DNA from: Methanothermobacter sp049720995
Lineage (GTDB): Archaea > Methanobacteriota > Methanobacteria > Methanobacteriales > Methanothermobacteraceae
Direction: 5' to 3'
Length of the DNA stretch: 12,567 nt
Assembly (NCBI RefSeq): GCF_049720995.1
Contig: NZ_JBNASF010000035.1
Location: forward strand, 1-12,567
The notes below the pieces were generated by a model, which made no database searches, had not been told where the DNA came from, and saw only the letters and a program-made list of their open reading frames with translations. Every line of letters begins with the position of its first letter. The stretch's first letter is position 1. Below are positions 6,644 to 12,567 of this stretch, in pieces. Position numbers and translations under genes: made by a program.

Positions 6644-7327
6644 CTATGGTGTATCGATGATCATTTTCCTTTTTTTATGCCTCCTGAAGTCAAGGGATGT
6701 TGATACGCTGCTGAGGTACATCCTGCTTATCCTGGCAGCATTTCTGATCTCGTCATCAGTGGGGCGCCGGGCAGCCATGCTGTTGCCGTGGGAAACGTAC
6801 CCTGTTATCCTGTAGGGTATATCCCACCATGATAGGAACCTGGCGATGCGTTCAATCTCAGGTGTATCAACAATCCCAGGCACAAGGACAGTTGAAACCT
6901 CAATTTTATCGGAATCTGAGAACTCCTCTATGCATTCAAGGACATCACGGTTGGTTCTCCCTGTCAGGCGGCGGTGCTTTTTCCTGTCGAGGGCCTTGAG
7001 GTCAACATGGACCTCATGGAAGGTGCTCCTCCTTAGGACATCCCTGCGGCTGCCATTGGTTGATATGGTCACATGGAGGTCCCTTCCAAGGATCTCTGTT
7101 AATTCGGGCAGGTCCTCCTGGAGTGTGGGCTCACCTCCGGCTATGAGCACCCTGTCCATACCGGTTCTGTCGCTGATTTCCAGGATCCTGTCTCCTATAC
7201 TCTGCACATCATACTCCCTGCAGTTTCTTGGAGTGAAGAAACAGTACCTGCATCGAAAGTTGCATGATGGTGTCAGTATGGTTATGATGTCGCTTATGGA
7301 TATGTGTGATAGCTGAATGTAATTCAC
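6644..7327 (-). CDS. Radical SAM protein, PflA-like (glycyl-radical activase or relative)
   Basis: This is an intact 227-residue product. CNFRCRYC gives the radical SAM cluster motif CxxxCxxC at Cys22, Cys26 and Cys29, binding a 4Fe-4S cluster for S-adenosylmethionine cleavage. AGGEPTLQ (about 63-70) is the SAM-binding GGEP motif. EVHVDLKALDRKKHRRLTG and VSTVLVPGIVDTPEIERIA are typical of pyruvate-formate-lyase-activating and anaerobic ribonucleotide-reductase-activating relatives. Length fits the small PflA-type class without extra ferredoxin domains. No glycyl-radical enzyme is nearby, so the substrate is unknown; stand-alone PflA-like proteins are common in methanogens. The only start in frame is GTG 7327, which is itself the end of the sequence GAGGTG; a stop codon lies four codons upstream. 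It is probably a separate unit from the surface genes, which have their own promoter. Confidence 0.85.
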   Translation of the reverse strand: MNYIQLSHISISDIITILTPSCNFRCRYCFFTPRNCREYDVQSIGDRILEISDRTGMDRVLIAGGEPTLQEDLPELTEILGRDLHVTISTNGSRRDVLRRSTFHEVHVDLKALDRKKHRRLTGRTNRDVLECIEEFSDSDKIEVSTVLVPGIVDTPEIERIARFLSWWDIPYRITGYVSHGNSMAARRPTDDEIRNAARISRMYLSSVSTSLDFRRHKKRKMIIDTP

Positions 7328-7838
7328 CTCAAAGGTGCACTATATGCATGTCATCATATATATGTAACTGTTCAGATCCGGCACATTTGACCGTTTTTTC
7401 TGCGGTGGAGTGGTGGGACAACTAACTTCGCAATATCTCTATATAACGAATAAAACATGTGAAGGCAAGCAAGAAGAAAATTTTGATATTCAGTTCCTTC
7501 TTGGCAACATGATATCCTTCTATGTTCCCCTTTCGAGTATGCCTAGTGTAGGGGTTGATCCATTTCTTTCAGGTCATCTGCGAAGAAGTAGAAGTGGAAT
7601 AAAAACTTAAAAGGGGCTGCTATCTGGAGGCCAAAATGCCCTGAGCCTCTTTACTTGGTGTTTTTTGTTGGTTTGTCGTTGTGTTGCTGATCTAACAGGT
7701 AGGGGTGTGAGTTTGCTTTGGAGCTAATAAAGGCACTCGATGAAGTCCCCACTTTCTTCCTGGAGTTTATACGTGTGTTATACCGAGATATAATTTGATT
7801 TTCTTACTGGTGGGGGGTCTAGTGGGGTTCTATTAGAT
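7328..7838. other. 510-bp region without a supported gene
   Basis: Apart from the radical SAM promoter at its left end I find no gene here. Short open frames exist on both strands (plus 7410-7610, and minus-strand pieces around 7480-7640), but none has a ribosome binding site with a convincing start, a recognisable motif or family-like sequence. Composition is AT-rich, like the TPR genes to the right. The region may be the degraded remains of genes downstream of the TPR cluster. No tRNA-like or repeat structure was recognised. Confidence 0.5.
7355..7364 (-). promoter_or_regulatory. TATA box of the radical SAM gene
   Basis: The minus strand reads CATATATATG, centred 33 nt before GTG 7327. Normal archaeal spacing puts the transcript start about 6-11 nt ahead of the start codon, so the message has almost no leader. 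Confidence 0.5.
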
Positions 7839-8549
7839 TTATTCTTTGTCTGCCTCTAATCTTTTTATGGCTTTCTTGGCTTCTTCATAATCTGGTTTTG
7901 CCTCTAATGCTCTCTTATAGGATTCTTCCGCCTCTTCACGTCTTCCTAGTTTTTCCAGGGTTTGAACTCGCTTATACTATGCTTCTATGTCTTCTGGGTC
8001 TAATTGGGTGACTTTTTCGTAGCATTTTAGTGCTTCTTTGTGTTTGCCGAGTTTTTGTAGTGTTTTTCCTTGCATGTACCATAGTGTTTTGTTTTTGGGG
8101 TTTAGTTTGAGGGCTTTCTTGTAGCATTTCAGGGATTCCTCTGGTTCTTTGAGGTCTTCTAGGATTATACCTTTCCATTTCCATGCATCAGCGAATTCTG
8201 AGTTTATTTCTATTTTTAGTGCTTTTTCATAGCATTCTAGTGCCTCATCATATCTCTCAAGTTCTTCGAGGACTAGTCCTTTATTGTTCCATGCTTCTGC
8301 AAGTTTGGGGTTTATCTGTAATGCTTTTTCATAGCATTCTAAGGCTTTCTCTGGTCTTTTGAGTTTTAGTAGTGTTATTGCATTATAGTGGAGGATTTCC
8401 GGGTTGTTTGGTCTTGCTTTGAGGGCTTTCCTGAATTCTTTGAGGGCTTCTTTGTATTTTCCCTGTTTTAGGCTTGATCGGCCCCCAGCAAGGTGCCATC
8501 CAGCCTTTCCCTCGGCTATCCAATCCTTTATTTTCTTAAGGGGGTTCAT
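7839..8549 (-). pseudogene. TPR-repeat protein interrupted by an in-frame amber codon
   Basis: From ATG 8549 the frame encodes 190 residues up to TAG at 7977-7979. It then continues in the same frame for 45 more residues to TAA at 7839-7841. An N-terminal stretch (MNPLKKIKDWIAEGKAGWHL) is followed by TPR units of about 34 residues, each ending in a KAL..P-like turn (KYKEALKEFRKALKARPNN, RPEKALECYEKALQINPKL, and so on). The part after the stop (YKRVQTLEKLGRREEAEESY, ...ALEAKPDYEEAKKA) completes a sixth TPR and a capping helix. The TAG falls where preceding repeats have Trp (EAWNNKG, DAWKWKG, TLWYMQG), so TGG to TAG is the simplest reading. TPR arrays are protein-protein scaffolds, here cytoplasmic since there is no signal peptide. 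The third unit carries two extra residues. It is translationally coupled to the remnant upstream (ATGA overlap). The 190-residue product may still be made. Confidence 0.8.
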
Positions 8550-8813
8550 GCTCCAGCCTCTCTCAACTTCTTTTCTACGTAGTTTTTGAATCCTAGTATG
8601 CAGGCTTCTATTGTTTCACGATTCTCATAGGCTAATAGGCTTCCAATAGCCATCCCAGCGCCTATTACAGTGGGGCTCCATGCTTTATATCTCACCTACA
8701 AGGTTCTCTTCCTTCAAAACTTCTTTAAAACTTCTTGTTTTTATGATATTTCTAGGATTGGGCGTCCTTGGCAAATAACACTCTAATTTGGAATGCTGTT
8801 CTTCTTTCCAGGA
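8546..8813 (-). pseudogene. Remnant of a small membrane-tail protein, frameshifted, coupled to the TPR gene
   Basis: Two adjoining frames form one plausible product. The first, 8813-8685, encodes a soluble Lys/Glu-rich segment (KLECYLPRTPNPRNIIKTRS, then FKEVLKEENLVGEI) and stops at TAA 8685-8687. The second, from 8695 to TGA 8546-8548, encodes a hydrophobic helix WSPTVIGAGMAIGSLLAY and a basic amphipathic tail NYVEKKLREAGA. One missing base near 8686-8690 (GEI-YKAWSP) would join them. The final TGA overlaps the ATG of the following TPR gene. The tail resembles, in layout and weakly in sequence, the last 55 residues of the large surface protein ahead of the other TPR gene (VLVIGSAIVGAFTATV, then YEALEKIRQAKEEEA). 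I infer a decayed paralogue of that C-terminus; the upstream part is missing. Alternatively it is a small gene of unknown family. Confidence 0.4.
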
Positions 8814-8932
8814 TCATTGGGGATTCTTTAAGCGGGATAGATGGACATTTTTTCTTCATGAAGAGGTGAACAGTTATGGAACACTTTATCAAAGATTTTT
8901 TAAAGCCTTTAGATAGCATGTTGAATTACATT

Positions 8933-9733
8933 TTAAACTTGGGACTCTGTTTTGGTTGTTTTTCCAAGAATTTTCTTTTTCCATTTTTTAGCAGGTTTGA
9001 AGTTAGAATTTATTTCTAAAACTTTGTTGAAGCATTGTAGGGCTTCTGCGTATCTTTTTAGTGTTCCTAGGATTAGGCCTTTAGTATACCATGTATTCAC
9101 ATTTTTTGGGTTTAGTTCTAAGGATTTGTCTAGACATTTTAGGGCTTCTGCGTATCTTTCAAGCATTATTAGTGTACGGATCTTGCTTTCCCATGTTTCT
9201 GGGTTTTTTGGATCTAATTTTAGGGCTTTTTCGTAGCATTTTAGTGCTTTTTTATAATTTTCATGGTTCTCTAGGCTCAAACCTTTACCATACCATGCTT
9301 CAGGTAAAGAAGGATTTAATTTTAATGCTTTGTCATGATATTCTAGGGCTTTCTCGTGTTTTCCGAGTTTATTTAGAAGAAGGCCCTTCATAGCCAATGC
9401 TTTGTAATCTTGAGGGTTTAATTCTAAAAGTTTATCACAGCAATCTAATGCTTTTTTATTCTTTCCTAAATTTCCAAAGGTAGCTGCTTTGTTAAACAAT
9501 GCCTCTTTTAAGTTGGATTTTAATTCTAAAGCTTTATTAAAACATTTAAGTGCTTTTTTATATCTCTTAAGGTTTCGAAGCGCGACACCTTTATTGTACC
9601 ATGCCAAGGCATATTCTGAGTCTATTTTCAAGGCCTTATCAAAATAGACTATGCTTTCCTCATATTTACCCTGATTTAAAAGGTTAACACCTTCATTCAG
9701 TAATGATCTTTTCTTGAAGCCTGTGAACAACAT
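8933..9733 (-). CDS. TPR-repeat protein, seven tandem TPR units
   Basis: This is an intact 266-residue product with no signal peptide or membrane segment, so it is cytoplasmic. After a short lead (MLFTGFKKRSLLNEGVNLLN) the protein is almost wholly seven 34-residue TPR units. The unit pattern is AWYNKGVALRNLKRYKKALK followed by CFNKALEL and a Pro/Asn turn, repeated with Trp, Gly, Ala and Pro at the standard TPR positions. A basic helix caps it (KPAKKWKKKILGKTTK). Such solenoids bind peptides or partner proteins. Old databases often label methanogen TPR proteins as O-GlcNAc transferases, but no catalytic domain exists here. GGTGA lies seven nt before ATG 9733, and the gene begins 21 nt after the stop of the large surface-protein remnant, so the two are co-transcribed. 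Bases encoding neighbouring units are repeated nearly exactly (for example 9038-9057 and 9140-9159, spaced 102 bp). Confidence 0.9.
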   Translation of the reverse strand: MLFTGFKKRSLLNEGVNLLNQGKYEESIVYFDKALKIDSEYALAWYNKGVALRNLKRYKKALKCFNKALELKSNLKEALFNKAATFGNLGKNKKALDCCDKLLELNPQDYKALAMKGLLLNKLGKHEKALEYHDKALKLNPSLPEAWYGKGLSLENHENYKKALKCYEKALKLDPKNPETWESKIRTLIMLERYAEALKCLDKSLELNPKNVNTWYTKGLILGTLKRYAEALQCFNKVLEINSNFKPAKKWKKKILGKTTKTESQV

Positions 9734-9754
9734 GTAAGCTCACCTTTTCTTATC

Positions 9755-12567
9755 CTAATAATGTTTTGTATTGTTTCTAAACTTGGACATTGCCTCTTCT
9801 TCTTTAGCTTGTCTTATTTTTTCTAAAGCCTCATATACTGGTTTAATGAGAGCGTCTTCTAATGCACAAACTGTAGCTGTAAAAGCACCGACTATTGCGC
9901 TGCCAATAACCAAAACACCCTTAACATCTCTATTTTTCAAGGCTGACTTTAATTTGCTACAAGCTTCCCTGAAATATTGACCAACCTTGTCCCACCGATC
10001 TCCCGGATCTCTTAAACCACCAGGAGCATATCTATCAAAAACTTCTTGAATATTTCCTCCCCTATTTAATGTTTCTAGTAACTCCTCTTGAAAATCATCA
10101 TTCTTCGCCAATTCCAAGAGTAGTAAAGCTACCTCTAAAAAGGTTTCCTGATCCTTCTCTACAAGGTTAGATGGACTTTCCCCTGAAATAAGTGCTTTAA
10201 TAGCATAATAAGACATTATCTGGCCAAAAATTGGCATCCAAGCTAAATTTAATGGCACGGCTATCTCAGGTTGTTCCACGATCCAATACAAATCAATTAT
10301 AAGAGCCAAGATCGCCAAACCAGCTGGATTCGAAGCCAGCAACGGAAAAGCATCCTCAAAAACGCATGTAGCAGCCATCAAACATGAATCAGCCACAACC
10401 TCAAACCACCCACTACCATTCAATAGTTCTTTTGCAAGTTCACTGGCCCATTCTGTCTGGAGGTGGCTGAAACAGTAAGCCCCATAGATACTATTAAAGA
10501 CTCTGACATCCCTTAATATTCCTGTTGCCGAGTCAATGACTAGATAGTCATTATCATAGCCTATTATGGTGTAGTTTCCAGCTCTAACGTCAATTTTCTC
10601 TCCATTCAAGAGTTTGTATGCTATGTTCGTGATTATGCTCTGACTCATGATCGTGTCAAGGTCTGTTGTGTTGACTGGGAAGAGGCGTTGCATCACAAAA
10701 AACTCCAAGCCATTTATAGCTGATGTTCTCGCATAATTGAATGCTTTAATGTTCTCCGGAGCTCCATTGGCCACTACACCCATATTGTGACTGCATTCTA
10801 GTGTCATGTAGGTTTCATCGGCCGTGTCAACCACTGAAACCGCCACTGCCCTTGTCCTAGTCCATGTTACATTGTAGTGTGCAGCTGCCTCCTCCGCTAT
10901 CCTGTCATGCAAGTATATTAATTCCAGGGCTGCTAGTCCTGTACCATAGGCTGCTTTCATAGCCCCCGGAGTGACTGGTTTGCGGTTAAGCCATTCTCTG
11001 AGGATTTCATCAGTCACTTTAATCGCTGCTATAGTGTAACTTGCTATTCCCTCATATCCTGCCTCTACTTGGCCAAGTTGAGGGTGGGTGTAGGATCCGT
11101 TAGCATAATACACTTTGAAGACTCGGTTAACAGGAGCTCCTGGGAAATATAGGCCTGCTATCTCCACATGATCTTCGCCGGGATATTCAAGGACTATTTG
11201 AAGCGTGTCAATGAACTCTTGGAGATGCTCGTTGGTGTAGCCGCTCACATTTTCGCCTGTCAGATCGTCCAGGTATTTAAGACCCTGCTGATTTATCTGC
11301 CAGAGCATGCTCCCTTGTTCCGTCCTTGTAAGATTGTTAACTAGGAGGAAGCTGAGACTAGACACGATACTCTTATAGAATCCTGAAAGGTTACCATACA
11401 ATTTGAATCTCTCCCTGGCTTGGAGCCATGCCTTATTAACAAAGCTGTCTGATGCTATGATTTTCCCGTCAAGGATGACATTAACTGTCTCTTCAAAGGG
11501 TCCGCTGCAATACCAGACAATACTCAAACATCCAGTGGAGTTAATAGTGACAGGAACCGTGAGTCTGAAAGGATTGTAAGTCCAGTCATAGACCTCTGGG
11601 ACTGGCTGATACTCCAAATGTAAGGGTCACCATACTCTACCATAAAGTATTCTTCAGGCGACATCCCATAGATATCATAGAAGTCATGTAGTTTGCTCCA
11701 GTTGAGCTCCCATCCCCCCCTTTAATCCTGATGAATATAACTTGAGAGTGCAGTTCACTGGCTCATTCCTAATATTATATCTTGCAGTTCCTGTTGCTTT
11801 GTTCCCTGCCTCGTCAATTGCATAGTATTGGATTGTGTGTTCTCCACTTTCTAGTTTTATTTGTGGCTGTCTTTTTTACTGTCTGCCATGGTCCGTTGTC
11901 TATTTGATAGTAGATTATAGGTTTTGAGGTGTCGTCGGTTGCATTTATGGTTACTGTAAGCGGGCCATTGTATGTTCCGGGGGCTGGGTTTATGGTTAAG
12001 GTTGGTGGTTGGGTGTCTTTGACTGTTATTGTTGTTGTTTTTGTGTCTGTTATGCCATAGGCTTGGATTGTTAGGGTTGCTTTGTAGGTTCCTGGTTTGT
12101 AGGCGTGTAGTGGATTCTGGTGGGTGCTTGTGCTTTGGTCTCCGAAGTCCCATTTGTAGTATTGTATTGTCCCTGTACTTTTATCCTGGAACTGGACATT
12201 ATAGCCTTGTATTGTGTAGGTGTAGTCTGCTCTTGGCCTTACTATAATTCCACCCTTACCTATAACACTATATACTGTTACATGGTTTGGTAGTCTTCCT
12301 GTGCTGTTGTAGAAGTTTATTATCCTTGCATTGGCATATATTAGGCTTTCTGGGCGGACTTTTCCGATGGCTGTGCTGGCATAATTCGGCGACCTCCCAT
12401 AGGATTCCATGAAAGCCTTAACATTCTTTGCCACCTGCAGGTATCCTGCTTTTTGGAGTGTTCCTGTTCCTGTTCCACTTGGACTGGGCGGGGAGGCCAT
12501 ACTATTGAATGACAAGCCAACTCTCCTACCCTGATCGAGGTTTATGATGGTTGTGGATGAGGCGTAG
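9755..12567 (-). pseudogene. Large surface protein: PMBR, PKD, Ig-like and unknown C-terminal domain, with three frameshifts (5' end outside window)
   Basis: The frame is open at the right edge. It begins with a pseudomurein-binding type repeat (VAKNVKAFMESYGRSPNYAS, IYANARIINFYNSTGRLPNH), then a PKD domain (YKWDFGDQSTSTHQNPLHAY, ...PGTYKATLTI), then an Ig-like/chitobiase C-terminal-type domain (PPTLTINPAPGTYNGPLTVT, ...IIYYQIDNGPW). That frame stops at 11814. Coherent sequence continues through other frames: LESGEHTIQYYAIDEAGNKA, then WELNWSKLHDFYDIYGMSPE, then the 620-residue stretch ending at 9755. The joins need one base removed near 11857-11863, one G removed from the seven-G run 11714-11720, and one base added near 11612-11625. 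The last part has no family I recognise. It carries several NxS/T sites, hydrophobic segments (LASNPAGLAILALIIDLYWI and near residue 568 of the 620) and a charged tail. Intact, it would be a wall-bound adhesin-like protein. A 620-residue piece alone would lack wall-binding domains and a signal peptide. Confidence 0.7.

Noticed and set aside
7410..7610. 66-residue plus-strand open frame in the gap right of the radical SAM gene
   Set aside because: No ribosome binding site, no family-like motif, and low-complexity composition; treated as chance.
7977..7979. Pyrrolysine or programmed readthrough at the TAG codon
   Set aside because: The position is a structural Trp in the TPR, no enzyme family using pyrrolysine is involved, and Methanobacteriales are not known to encode pyrrolysine; a TGG to TAG mutation is simpler.
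8752..8919. 55-codon minus-strand frame starting 13 nt after the intact TPR gene, with MLSKGFKKSL resembling the TPR lead MLFTGFKKRSL
   Set aside because: No ribosome binding site, no TPR sequence follows, and its 3' part overlaps the better-supported remnant frame at 8685-8813.
7839..9733. CRISPR array or other spaced repeats
   Set aside because: The periodic repeats have a 102-bp period matching 34 codons and encode TPR units; there are no uniform repeats with unique spacers.

Overview
The window reads as chromosomal DNA of a pseudomurein-walled methanogenic archaeon (order Methanobacteriales; Methanothermobacter is the closest fit, by inference). The evidence is a pseudomurein-binding type repeat at the right edge, a secreted protein with two FmdE domains, archaeal TATA boxes about 25-50 nt ahead of several starts, strong GGAGGTGA-type ribosome binding sites, and heavy use of AGG/AGA and ATA codons. 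Nearly every gene is on the minus strand.

Left part (1-2636): the 5' 878 codons of a large secreted, probably membrane-anchored protein with two FmdE-type domains. Its promoter diverges from that of a plus-strand GT-C/GT39-like membrane glycosyltransferase (2890-3854). That gene is frameshifted and loses its 3' half where it meets, head-on, a truncated and twice-frameshifted RAD55/KaiC-like ATPase (3787-4288). A 26-bp hairpin-containing direct repeat follows (4336-4390).

Middle (4392-7327): an intact minus-strand group. In transcription order it holds a small PflA-like radical SAM protein, two small secreted beta-rich proteins of 172 residues each, and a 297-residue secreted protein with two Ig-like domains and a C-terminal membrane anchor. 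The last three look like an archaeal counterpart of the bacterial WxL + DUF916/DUF3324 cell-surface operon. This is the best candidate here for an under-described system.

Right part (7328-12567): a more AT-rich stretch showing gene decay. It holds a 510-bp gap without a supported gene, a TPR protein with an amber codon in place of a conserved Trp, a broken small membrane-tail gene translationally coupled to it, a second and intact 7-TPR protein, and a large surface protein (PMBR + PKD + Ig-like + unknown domain) broken by three single-base shifts and running off the right edge. The order 'membrane-tail protein then TPR protein' occurs twice, suggesting an old duplication of a surface-protein/TPR module.

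Seven probable single-nucleotide shifts plus one nonsense change fall in genes with coherent flanking reading frames, while five other genes are clean. I favour real pseudogene decay, but base-calling error at homopolymers is a live alternative for some of them. No rRNA, tRNA, CRISPR array or recognisable transposase was seen.
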